This document shows positions 18,041 through 25,666 of a stretch of 64,000 nucleotides of DNA, piece by piece. Below the pieces are notes generated by a model. The model saw only the letters and a program-made list of their open reading frames with translations. It was not told the DNA's origin and did no database searches. Numbering within the stretch: the stretch's first letter is position 1; each line of letters opens with the position of its first letter. The DNA is taken from positions 1 to 64,000 of the forward strand of contig NZ_JAMTCT010000002.1 of the NCBI RefSeq assembly GCF_024171995.1. The letters are read 5' to 3'. Origin of the DNA: Promicromonospora umidemergens. Lineage in GTDB: Bacteria > Actinomycetota > Actinomycetes > Actinomycetales > Cellulomonadaceae. The position numbers and the translations under genes are program-made.

Positions 18041-19390
18041 GTGGCTGGGACGGCTACAACGCCGCTGAGCGGCACACAGAAGCGCACGATCGCCGGTGGC
18101 GCGATCGGGACGCTCATGGAGTACTACGACTACTACCTGTACGGCCTGGCGTCCGCCGCGATCTTCCCCGTGGTGTTCTTCACCGGCGAGGACCCGATCG
18201 TCGCGCAGCTCTCGTCGTTCGCGACGTTCGCGGTCGGCTTCTTCCTCCGCCCGGTCGGCGGCCTGGTGTTCGGCCCCATCGGCGACCGCGTCGGACGCAA
18301 GACGGCGCTGATGATCACGGTGGTCGGCATGGGCATCGCCACCGCAGGCATCGGGCTGATCCCCCCGGAGGCGTCGATCGGCATCGCCGCCCCGCTGCTG
18401 CTGATCTTCTTCCGCATGTGCCAGGGCTTCTTCGTCGGCGGCGAGATGGGCGGAGCCGCGACGATGGTCGTCGAGCACGCCCCGGTCGGCAGGCGCGGCA
18501 TGTACGGCGCGTTCCTCATCAGCGGTGCGGGCATCGCGAACGTGGCGTCCGCGGGCCTGATGGCCGGTCTGGGCCTCGGTCCGGAGTCCTGGTTCCTGAC
18601 CTGGGGCTGGCGCATCCCGTTCGTGCTCGGCCTCGTGCTCGCCATCATCGCGCTCGTGCTGCGCAGCAAGCTCGAGGAGTCGCAGGAGTTCAAGGACGTC
18701 AAGCAGGCGCAGGCGGACGCCGGTGTGAAGAGCAACCCGATCAAGGAGGTCTTCCGCCACCCGAAGAACGCGATCATGGGCATCCTCATCGGACTGCCGC
18801 AGAGCATCGCCGGATACGTCGTCCTCACGTTCGGCATCGCCTACATGGTCAACCAGAACGACATCCCCGCCTGGCAGGGCTTCGCAGGCACCATGATCGT
18901 CGGCGTCCTGCAGATCTTCGTCGCCCCCGCCTACGGCCTGCTGTCCGACCGGATCGGCCGTCGGAAGGTGTACATCGCGGGCTGTATCGGCTTCGCGCTG
19001 CTGGTCTGGCCGACGTTCCTGCTGTTCGGCACGAGCAACCTGCTCCTGATCTGGGCCGGCATGATCCTGGGCTTCGTGATCCCCGGCGTCGCCATGCAGG
19101 CGACGCTGCAGACCATGCTGGCCGAGATGTTCGACCCGGAGGCCCGCACCACCGGTGTGAACATCGGCTACCAGATCTCCAACACCCTCGGCGGCGGGCT
19201 CGCGCCCTTCATCTGCACCGCGCTGGTCGCGCTGGTCGGCGGCCAGATCTGGCCCGTGGTCGTGTACTGCGCGGTGATCTGCGTGATCGGTGCGATCGCG
19301 ACCGCCACCGCGAACATCAGTACCGACGGCTCACGCCTGCACGAGCTGAAGACCGTGCCGGGCGCGAGCCGCCTGACCCGTAGGGCATGA
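18041..19390 (+). CDS. MFS metabolite:H+ symporter (MHS family)
   Basis: A 449-aa, 12-helix membrane transporter of the metabolite:H+ symporter family. Helix 1 starts at GGAIGTLMEYYDYYLYGLAS. The diagnostic loop 2-3 motif is GPIGDRVGRKTALM, helix 4 reads FFRMCQGFFVGGEMGGAATM, and the central loop carries LSDRIGRRKVYIAG. Relatives move organic acids, betaines or shikimate-type compounds in symport with protons; the substrate cannot be read from sequence. GTG 18041 is set by CCGGAGG seven bases upstream. The DauR-like regulator upstream and the inverted repeats between them suggest ligand-controlled expression. A strong hairpin follows the stop. Confidence 0.88.
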   Translation: MAGTATTPLSGTQKRTIAGGAIGTLMEYYDYYLYGLASAAIFPVVFFTGEDPIVAQLSSFATFAVGFFLRPVGGLVFGPIGDRVGRKTALMITVVGMGIATAGIGLIPPEASIGIAAPLLLIFFRMCQGFFVGGEMGGAATMVVEHAPVGRRGMYGAFLISGAGIANVASAGLMAGLGLGPESWFLTWGWRIPFVLGLVLAIIALVLRSKLEESQEFKDVKQAQADAGVKSNPIKEVFRHPKNAIMGILIGLPQSIAGYVVLTFGIAYMVNQNDIPAWQGFAGTMIVGVLQIFVAPAYGLLSDRIGRRKVYIAGCIGFALLVWPTFLLFGTSNLLLIWAGMILGFVIPGVAMQATLQTMLAEMFDPEARTTGVNIGYQISNTLGGGLAPFICTALVALVGGQIWPVVVYCAVICVIGAIATATANISTDGSRLHELKTVPGASRLTRRA

Positions 19391-19404
19391 GGGCTCGATC
19401 TCCT

Positions 19405-19432
19405 ACCTGCCCCGCGTGCGCGCGGGGCAGGT
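19405..19432. terminator. Bidirectional terminator
   Basis: Perfect 12-bp stem ACCTGCCCCGCG (19405-19416) with CGCGGGGCAGGT (19421-19432), TGCG loop, followed by a pyrimidine run TCCCTCTC. It lies between the convergent MHS transporter and esterase genes and can serve both. Confidence 0.85.
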
Positions 19433-19447
19433 TCCCTCTCGCGCGGC

Positions 19448-20710
19448 TCAGCGCTTCGTGGTCGCCATCCACTCCCAGACGCTCGCGCCGTCGTGCTGCG
19501 GGTCGTTGCGCGCGACGTAGATCCACGACCAGTGCCCCGGGTAGGTGATCCCGTCCCAGGTGACGTTGTCGTACAGGCTCATGATCGAGCCGTTGATGCG
19601 CTCGTGGGCGTGGACGGTGTTGGCCTGGGCATCCAGCGTCGTGTCGTCGGCCGAGTGCACGAGCCACGTCGGCGTCGTCATCGCCGCGAGCTCGTCGTCC
19701 GAGACGAAGTAGGTGTCGGAGCCGTCGCGGGCGCCGATCCCGCAGCAGATCGGCACGGAGCTCGCGAACGTCTCGGGGTGCTCGGCGACCATCTTCAGCG
19801 ACATGTACCCGCCGTTCGAGCAGCCGACGACGTGGATCCTGCTTACGTCGATCCGGTGCGCCGCGACGACCTCCTCGATCGCCTCCAGGACGAGCGGCGC
19901 GAAGCCGTCGCCGTCGAGCATCCAGGCGGAGGTCGCCTGCGGCGCGAGCACGTAGGCGCCACCGAACAGGTCCTGCGCCTCCGGCGTGGCGAACCCGAGC
20001 GCGCCACGGTTGGCCCGCAGCTGCGCCTCGTTGTCGTAGTAGGCGTACCCGTCGGTCAGCAGACCGCCCTCACCACCGCCGTGCAGCCAGACGACGAGCG
20101 CTGCCCCCTCACGCCCCCGCCCCCGCTCACGCCCGGGGGAGAACAGCCGGTAGTTCAGGCCCGACGCGGACGTGTGGTGGGCGAACGCGTCGACCTCCGG
20201 ATCGGACAGCCGGCCCTGCCGGAACGAGTCGAGCACGACCGCGCCGGACCCACCCCTGCCGCGCAGGGGCTCGACCTGCGTGATCACGTAGTCGAGGTCC
20301 AGGACCACGTTGCGCCCGTGCTCGCCCATGTACTGCAGGGTGCCGCCGCCGTCCACGCCCCACCCGTGCTCGAGCTCCAGGGCGATCGCGCCGCGGCGCG
20401 TCCAGCTCGCCGCGGTCACCAGACGATCCTGCTCGTAGGCGACCTCGCCGCTGAGCGGGTTGGTGGCAGTGACGTGCACGGTGAACGTCGACGCGGTGAG
20501 CGACGACCGCTCCACGCGGCCCAGAGCACGGGCGGACAGCACGAGCGAGGTCACCTGCTCACCGCCGTCGAGGACCTCGGCGATCGGCGTCACCAGTACG
20601 TCGCCGTGCTCGACGGCATCGGCGCTCGCGGCCGGTACGCCCAGCAGGGCCGAGGCGCCGACGGTGGCGCCGGAGACGAGCAGGGTGCGGCGGGTGATCG
20701 GGGTGGGCAT
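19448..20710 (-). CDS. Tat-exported PHB-depolymerase/feruloyl-esterase-like alpha/beta hydrolase
   Basis: A 420-aa secreted hydrolase. The Tat signal is ITRRTLLVSGATVGASALLG with cleavage after ASA. Residues about 30-150 form an N-terminal beta domain. Residues about 170-420 are an alpha/beta hydrolase: oxyanion segment VVWLHGGGEGG, nucleophile elbow VVGCSNGGYMSL (GxSxG with Ser), acid candidate in WLVHSADDTT, and His in ITYPGHWSWIY. It resembles LpqC/prolyl-oligopeptidase-type esterases acting on hydroxyalkanoates or feruloyl esters; substrate not determined. ATG 20710 is supported by AAGGAG eight bases upstream. It lies 116 bp downstream of the DHA2 exporter on the same strand, separated by a hairpin. 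Confidence 0.85.
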   Translation of the reverse strand: MPTPITRRTLLVSGATVGASALLGVPAASADAVEHGDVLVTPIAEVLDGGEQVTSLVLSARALGRVERSSLTASTFTVHVTATNPLSGEVAYEQDRLVTAASWTRRGAIALELEHGWGVDGGGTLQYMGEHGRNVVLDLDYVITQVEPLRGRGGSGAVVLDSFRQGRLSDPEVDAFAHHTSASGLNYRLFSPGRERGRGREGAALVVWLHGGGEGGLLTDGYAYYDNEAQLRANRGALGFATPEAQDLFGGAYVLAPQATSAWMLDGDGFAPLVLEAIEEVVAAHRIDVSRIHVVGCSNGGYMSLKMVAEHPETFASSVPICCGIGARDGSDTYFVSDDELAAMTTPTWLVHSADDTTLDAQANTVHAHERINGSIMSLYDNVTWDGITYPGHWSWIYVARNDPQHDGASVWEWMATTKR

Positions 20711-20777
20711 GGCGGAACTCCTTCGTTCGGGGCCAAGAGGCCGGCACGTGCGAAGAAGCGCAGCACCAGCCACCCGG

Positions 20778-20797
20778 AGGCTAGTGAAAACTAGCCT
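20778..20797. terminator. Short stable hairpin between DHA2 exporter and esterase genes
   Basis: Arms AGGCTAGT (20778-20785) and ACTAGCCT (20790-20797) enclose GAAA (TTTC on the minus strand). It sits after the stop of the minus-strand DHA2 gene and about 70 bases before the esterase start. It could end the exporter transcript or be an operator for the esterase. No U tract follows. Confidence 0.45.
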
Positions 20798-20826
20798 GGT
20801 CGCGCCAGCCTCGGCGACCGTACGTG

Positions 20827-22842
20827 TCACAGCCTCTCGGCGTGGTCGATCTCGTCGACCAGCAGGTCGTGCGCCACCTGGTCCACGAGCTGGGCGACCT
20901 CCGGCTCGTCGCCGTCGGGCCACTGTGCGACGTAGCGCCGCAACCGCTCTCGCTCCGCCTCCCGGATCGACTCGGCGACGGCGTCCGCGGTGGGCAGGGC
21001 TCGCACCGTATCGCCGTCGACCTCCACGAGGCCTCGGGCCGCGAGGGATGCCGCTACCCCCTGCACGGTGCCCTCCGGGCTCGCGGTGCGCTCAGCCATG
21101 AGGCGAACGGAACGGGTGCGCTTGAGCGAGACGCGAGTGACCATCCACGCCTCCTCGGGAGACAGGCCGACGTCCTGCCCCACGACCTCGTAGACCCGCA
21201 ACGGGTCCCGCTTGCCCACGCGGCGCCACAGCACCATGCGCAGCTCCTCGAGCGAGGTGCGCGACGACGGGAGGGCGAACGATTCCCCGGCCGCGTGCCC
21301 CGCCGTGGCGCCGTCGCCGCCACGGGTCGCGGTGCGCAGCTCGATCTCGGGCAGCAGCCAGGTCAGGAGGAAGGCCAGCACCGCCACCGGCACCGCCCCC
21401 AGGAAGACGACGTGCAGGGCGCCGGCGTAGGCGTCGAGGAACCAGTCCTGGACCTCGGGCGGGCACTGCGCGAGCGCCTGGCCGGCCGCCCCGAGCGAGC
21501 CCGGCCCGCACGGACCCTGGGCGGAGTCCGGGACGCCGGTCGCCAGCTCGCCCGTGAGGCGGTTGGCGAAGACCGTGCCGAAGACGGCGACGCCCACCGA
21601 CGAGCCGATGGTGCGGAAGTACGTGGTGCCCGACGTCGCGGTGCCGAGGGCGCGATAGCTCACGGCGTTCTGCACCGCGATGACCAGCACCTGGGTGACC
21701 ATGCCGAGCCCCGCACCGAGCACGAACATGCTCAGTCCGGACTGGAGCGTCGTGGTGTCCCGGTCCATGAGGGAGAGCAGGTAGAGCCCGACGGCGGTGA
21801 CCGCCGTGCCGAGGATCGGGAAGATCTTGTAGCGCCCCGTGCGGGAGATGAGCTGCCCCGACCCGATGGACGTGATGAGCAGCCCGAGCATCATCGGCGT
21901 CATCTCGAGCCCGGACTCGGTCGGCGTCGAGCCCTTGACCGTCTGCAGGTACAGCGGCAGGTAGGTGATGGCGCCGAACATCGCGAAGCCGACGGCGAAG
22001 CCGATGACCGCCGCGACGGAGAAGACCTTGTTGCGGAACAGGGACAGCGGCAGCACCGGCTCGGGGGCGCGCCGCTCGACCATGACGAAGGCCACCAGGG
22101 ACGCTGCCGCGAGCGCGACCATGGCGTAGACGGGTCCCGAGCTCCACGCCCACGTGGTGCCGCCCAGGCTGGTGACCAGCACGATCGCCGTGGAGATGGT
22201 GGCGAGCAGGATGATGCCTGCGTAGTCGATGCGCGGCTTGGTTCCCGCCTCGATGTGCGGCAGCACGGAGGCGACGACGATCAGCGCGACGACCCCGACG
22301 GGGATGTTGATGTAGAAGACCCAGCGCCAGTCGAAGTTGTCGACGAAGAAGCCGCCGAGCAGCGGGCCGGCGACCGAGGCGACACCGAAGACCGCGCCGA
22401 ACAGGCCCTGGTACCTGCCGCGCTCACGCGGGGGTACGACGTCGCCGATGATCGCCTGCGAGAGCACCATGAGCCCGCCGCCCCCGACGCCCTGCACGGC
22501 ACGCCAGGCGATGAGCTGGCCCATCGTCTGGGACGTGCCGGACAGGATCGACCCGACGAGGAAGATCAGGATGCAGGCGATGAACAGTGCCTTGCGCCCG
22601 TAGAGGTCGCCGAGCTTGCCCCAGAGCACCGTGGTGGCGGTGCTCGCCAGCATGTACGCCGTCACGATCCAGGACAGGTGCTCCGCGCCGCCGAGGTCGG
22701 AGACGATGGTGGGCAGCGCGGTGGCGACGATCGTCTGGTCGAGGGCCGCGAGCAGCATCGCGAGCATGAGCCCGGCGAAGACAGCCCAGACCTTGCCCTG
22801 TGGTAGCGCCTGCGGTGCGGCCTCTGCGCTCGGTGTGGACAT
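20827..22842 (-). CDS. DHA2-family (EmrB/QacA) MFS drug exporter with C-terminal winged-helix-like extension
   Basis: A 671-aa multidrug:H+ antiporter with 14 predicted helices. Family motifs are LDQTIVATALPTIVSDLGG (motif D1, helix 1), LWGKLGDLYGRKALF (motif A) and WRAVQGVGGGGLMVLSQAII (motif B). Residues about 535-671 form a cytoplasmic extension with a predicted helix-turn-helix-like pattern (PEEAWMVTRVSLKRTRSVRL, ASPEGTVQGVAASLAARGLV, EVDGDTVRALPTADAV), resembling a MarR-type wing. ATG 22842 has GGGAGG seven bases upstream. No TetR- or MarR-type regulator is adjacent, which makes the attached domain notable. Substrates unknown. A hairpin and then the esterase gene follow. Confidence 0.88.
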   Translation of the reverse strand: MSTPSAEAAPQALPQGKVWAVFAGLMLAMLLAALDQTIVATALPTIVSDLGGAEHLSWIVTAYMLASTATTVLWGKLGDLYGRKALFIACILIFLVGSILSGTSQTMGQLIAWRAVQGVGGGGLMVLSQAIIGDVVPPRERGRYQGLFGAVFGVASVAGPLLGGFFVDNFDWRWVFYINIPVGVVALIVVASVLPHIEAGTKPRIDYAGIILLATISTAIVLVTSLGGTTWAWSSGPVYAMVALAAASLVAFVMVERRAPEPVLPLSLFRNKVFSVAAVIGFAVGFAMFGAITYLPLYLQTVKGSTPTESGLEMTPMMLGLLITSIGSGQLISRTGRYKIFPILGTAVTAVGLYLLSLMDRDTTTLQSGLSMFVLGAGLGMVTQVLVIAVQNAVSYRALGTATSGTTYFRTIGSSVGVAVFGTVFANRLTGELATGVPDSAQGPCGPGSLGAAGQALAQCPPEVQDWFLDAYAGALHVVFLGAVPVAVLAFLLTWLLPEIELRTATRGGDGATAGHAAGESFALPSSRTSLEELRMVLWRRVGKRDPLRVYEVVGQDVGLSPEEAWMVTRVSLKRTRSVRLMAERTASPEGTVQGVAASLAARGLVEVDGDTVRALPTADAVAESIREAERERLRRYVAQWPDGDEPEVAQLVDQVAHDLLVDEIDHAERL

Positions 22843-23042
22843 GCGGCGCCTCCCGGCGTCCGGCGGACGATGAGGTCTGCGCGGTCGTGCACGCGTCCCG
22901 TGAGGACACTTTCACGGCCCGTTCAGGTCGGCACGGGGAACCCCGCCCGACCCCATCGCCGAGCGGGATCCCGAACGGGCTGGCCGGCTGGCCGGCGGCC
23001 ATGCGCGCACGGCGCATCCACCTCGTCGGCCGACGGTCCGGG

Positions 23043-24122
23043 TCAGCGGTACGCGCGCTCGTACTGGGCGGGTTTGTACGGCAGGTCGTAGCGGAGGGCC
23101 TCGGCTGCGCGGATCGGGAAGTTGGGATCGCGCAGCGACTCACGGCCGACGAGGACGACGTCTGCCTGCCCGAGCGCGACGATCTGCTCCGCCTGGAACG
23201 GGTTGTCGATCATCCCGACCGCGGCGACCGGTAGCCCGGTCGTCTGCTTGATCGAGGTCGCGAACGGAAGCTGGTAGCCGGGTCCGACCGGGATCCGGGC
23301 GTCGGCGACGTTCCCGCCGGTCGAGACCGAGATGAGGTCGGTGCCGTGCTCGCCGAGCCACGCTGTCAGACGTTCGGTCTGCGGCAGGTCCCAGCCGCCC
23401 TCGACCCAGTCGGTGGCGGAGAGGCGAACGACGAGCGGGACGTCTTGCCCCACCTCGGCACGGACGGCGTCGACGGTCTCGAGGAGCACGCGGGAGCGGT
23501 TCTCGAGCGACCCGCCGTACTCGTCGGCGCGCTGGTTCGACAGCGGGGAGAGGAACTCGTGCAGCAGGTAGCCGTGAGCGCCGTGGATCTCGAGGATGTC
23601 GAACCCGGCGTCGACGGCGCGGCGTGCCGCCGCGGCGAAGGCATCGACGACCTCTCGGATGCCGTCGGTCGTGAGCTCGGTGGGTACGGCGAGCCCGCTG
23701 AATGCGATGGGGGAGGGGCCGACGGGCTGCCAGCCGCCGTGCTCGGCGGGGACGTTTCCGTCGGTGCGCGGGCCCCACTCGCGCCCGGTGGACGCCTTTC
23801 GGCCGGCGTGCGCGAGCTGGATGCCGGCCTTGGCGCCCTGGGAGTGGATCAAGTCGGTGACGCGCTGGAACGCGTCGCGCTGGGTGTCGTTCCACAGGCC
23901 GAGGTCCTGGGGGCTGATGCGCCCCTCGGGGACGACGCCGGTGGCCTCGACGATGACGGCGCCCGCGCCTCCGCGAGCGAGTGATCCGAGGTGCATGAGG
24001 TGCCAGTCGGTGGGGATGCCGTCTTGCGCGTCGACGGCGTACTGGCACATCGGCGGGATCCAGATCCGGTTGCGGACCTCGAGTCCGCGGATGGTGATCG
24101 GGTCGAAGAGTGCGCGAGTCAT
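23043..24122 (-). CDS. Old Yellow Enzyme family NADH:flavin oxidoreductase (YqjM-like)
   Basis: A 359-aa FMN-dependent ene-reductase. N-terminal MTRALFDPITIRGLEVRNRI and PPMCQYAVDAQDG match YqjM-type enzymes, including the Cys that tunes the flavin. IQLAHAGRKAS binds FMN, HGAHGYLLHEFLSPLSNQRA supplies the His pair for substrate carbonyls, and DEYGGSLENRSR and AVGMIDNPFQAEQI complete the barrel. Members reduce activated alkenes such as quinones and enones with NAD(P)H. ATG 24122 is set by AGGAAG seven bases upstream; the frame is open further but without homology. It is divergent from an ArsR-family gene, with operator-like repeats between them, so induction by an electrophile or oxidant is likely. 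Confidence 0.92.
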   Translation of the reverse strand: MTRALFDPITIRGLEVRNRIWIPPMCQYAVDAQDGIPTDWHLMHLGSLARGGAGAVIVEATGVVPEGRISPQDLGLWNDTQRDAFQRVTDLIHSQGAKAGIQLAHAGRKASTGREWGPRTDGNVPAEHGGWQPVGPSPIAFSGLAVPTELTTDGIREVVDAFAAAARRAVDAGFDILEIHGAHGYLLHEFLSPLSNQRADEYGGSLENRSRVLLETVDAVRAEVGQDVPLVVRLSATDWVEGGWDLPQTERLTAWLGEHGTDLISVSTGGNVADARIPVGPGYQLPFATSIKQTTGLPVAAVGMIDNPFQAEQIVALGQADVVLVGRESLRDPNFPIRAAEALRYDLPYKPAQYERAYR

Positions 24123-24228
24123 GTGCTGCTTCCTGGTTGCGGTGGGGGGTGCTCGACGAACGGGTCGCGCGGTGCAACTCACGGTCGCGCACAGGGATCG
24201 TCGGTCGGCCGACTTGTACGGCAGTAGC

Positions 24229-24254
24229 CGTAGTACGTTAGATGTCGTAGTACG
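24229..24254. promoter_or_regulatory. Operator-like repeated palindrome CGTAGTACG between OYE and arsR-type genes
   Basis: The nine-base near-palindrome CGTA-N-TACG occurs twice, at 24229-24237 and 24246-24254, 17 bases apart, each followed by TTAG- or ATAG-like bases. A related GGTACCATACC follows at 24258-24268. Position between divergent genes, 44 bases before the ArsR start, fits dual control by the ArsR-family protein; this is inference. Confidence 0.6.
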
Positions 24255-24297
24255 ATAGGTACCATACCAAGGAACCTTTCGGCGAACTGAGGAGGAC

Positions 24298-24606
24298 ATG
24301 GTGGTTCGGAGCCTGGAGCACCCCGAGCGCGACGCGATCACGATCGACGGCGTGCTGTCCGCCCTTGCCGACCCTGTCCGGCGCTCGATCGTGTCGCAGC
24401 TCGCCGACGGGCACTCCGAGCAAGCGTGTATCGCGTTCGATCTGCCCGTGACGAAATCGACGTCCACCCACCACTTCCGGGTCCTGCGCGAGGCGGGGGT
24501 CATCACACAGCGCTACCGCGGCACGGCGATTCACAATGGCCTGAGAAGGGAAGACCTCGACTGGCGGTTCCCTGGACTCCTCGACTCGGTGCTCATGGCG
24601 GGCTGA
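24298..24606 (+). CDS. ArsR-family transcriptional repressor
   Basis: A 102-aa winged-helix protein. ALADPVRRSIVSQLADG is the ArsR helix alpha1-2 region, and VTKSTSTHHFRVLREAGVIT is the recognition helix and turn, with QRYRGTAIHNGLRREDLD forming the wing. The single cysteine (QACIAFDLP, about residue 43) lies just before the recognition helix and could be a redox or electrophile sensor; the ELCVCDL-type metal site of true ArsR is absent. ATG 24298 has GAGGAGG immediately upstream. Divergence from the Old Yellow Enzyme gene suggests it represses both that gene and itself. Confidence 0.85.
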   Translation: MVVRSLEHPERDAITIDGVLSALADPVRRSIVSQLADGHSEQACIAFDLPVTKSTSTHHFRVLREAGVITQRYRGTAIHNGLRREDLDWRFPGLLDSVLMAG

Positions 24607-24692
24607 GCGCACGGACGCCCGGCGGGTGCACGGCAGGTCGAGAGCCGCGGAGAGATCCTGCGGTTCGGGCAGGCGCATCGCATCAAGCTCAG

Positions 24693-24739
24693 AAAAAAAA
24701 ATCGTCACGCCCCCCGGGTATCCCGAGGGGCGTGACGAT
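24693..24739 (-). terminator. Intrinsic terminator of tRNA-Leu
   Basis: Minus-strand stem of 13 bp, ATCGTCACGCCCC (24701-24713) with GGGGCGTGACGAT (24727-24739), inner CGGG/CCCG extension, followed on the minus strand by a run of nine T (24693-24701). It is the only textbook U-tract terminator seen in the window and ends the tRNA transcript. Confidence 0.92.
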
Positions 24740-24744
24740 AAGAG

Positions 24745-24829
24745 TGTCCGGAGGGGGACTTGAACCCCCACGCCCGATAAAGGGCACTAGCACCTCAAGC
24801 TAGCGCGTCTGCCATTCCGCCACCCGGAC
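24745..24829 (-). tRNA. tRNA-Leu (GAG)
   Basis: An 85-nt tRNA on the minus strand. Acceptor GTCCGGG (24829 downward) pairs with TCCGGAC, discriminator A at 24745, D arm GGCGGAATGGCAGACGC, and anticodon stem CTAGC-TTGAGGT-GCTAG with anticodon GAG in the 7-nt loop. A long variable arm (GTGCCCTTTATCGGGC) is typical of leucine tRNAs, with a T arm GTGGGGGTTCAAGTCCCCC. CCA is not encoded. It reads CUC/CUU codons. A terminator follows directly. Confidence 0.95.
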
Positions 24830-25009
24830 AGGTGGACCGATCCCGGCGTTCCCGCCGTTCCGGTGCGGGGAAAAACATAACACGCACGACGGGCCGATTC
24901 CGAATCGAAAACCGTGTGACCTGGGTCGCGGGCTCGGCGGGTCGCCCCGGCGCGCCAGCCCGCCACCGCACGTGTCCCCGCCCACGAGCGGCTGGCACAC
25001 TCGTGAAGC

Positions 25010-25576
25010 GTGACGACCCCGCACTGGCCCCTGACCACCGAACGGCTCGAGCTGCGTCCGGTCACCCCCGAAGACGCCGCCGCGTTCCTCGTCTGGCGCT
25101 CGCGGCCGGAGGTGGCTCGCTACATGTTCCAGCCCCCATGGACGCGCGAGCTCGCCGAGCGCAAGCTGGTCGACTGGTCGGGCGCCCCGTTCACCATGTC
25201 TGGCGACGTGCTCGTGCTCGCGGTGGTCGACCGCGCAGGCCGTCAGGTGATCGGCGAGGTGCTCCTGAAGTGGGCGCCCGGCACCGGGCAGGCAGAGGTG
25301 GGCTACGGGTTCCGCCCGGACGTGGCGGGCGCCGGGTACGCCACCGAGGCGGTCCGCGCAGCGCTCGGCCTCGCGTTCGGCACCTACGGCTTCCACCGGG
25401 TGTTCGCACGCCTCGACGAGGAGAACACGCCGTCGGCCCGGGTGTGCGAGCGCCTCGGCATGCGGCTGGAGGCACGCCTGGTCGAGAGCGACATCCGGCC
25501 CGACGACGACGCGTGGGCCACCGAGCTGAACTACGCGATCCTGGCGAGCGAGCTCGGCTCCGGCTCGTGGACGTAG
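25010..25576 (+). CDS. GNAT N-acetyltransferase (RimJ/RimL type)
   Basis: A 188-aa acetyltransferase of the RimJ/RimL-like GNAT group. The start of the fold is LTTERLELRPVTPEDAAAFL. The acetyl-CoA loop region is VGYGFRPDVAGAGYATEAVR, and motif B is GFHRVFARLDEENTPSARVC followed by ERLGMRLEARLVESDI. Relatives acetylate protein N-termini, ribosomal proteins or small amines; the acceptor is not predictable. GTG 25010 has a CACACT box eight bases upstream and no Shine-Dalgarno, so it may be leaderless. It is divergent from tRNA-Leu. Confidence 0.85.
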   Translation: MTTPHWPLTTERLELRPVTPEDAAAFLVWRSRPEVARYMFQPPWTRELAERKLVDWSGAPFTMSGDVLVLAVVDRAGRQVIGEVLLKWAPGTGQAEVGYGFRPDVAGAGYATEAVRAALGLAFGTYGFHRVFARLDEENTPSARVCERLGMRLEARLVESDIRPDDDAWATELNYAILASELGSGSWT

Positions 25577-25666
25577 GCTCCGGTCGCGCGCCAGTTGTCG
25601 TGAGCCGCGACCTGCCGCTAACGTCCGCTTGGACAATTCGCCCAAAACAATAGTGGGAGCATGGCG

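Noticed and set aside
23043-24506. Longer form of the Old Yellow Enzyme starting near 24506
   Set aside because: It would read through the operator region and the divergent ArsR gene. The ATG at 24122 has a good ribosome binding site and matches the family N-terminus.
24745-24829. tRNA-Leu as an integration site for a neighbouring island
   Set aside because: No second copy of the tRNA 3' end and no integrase were seen on either side within the window.
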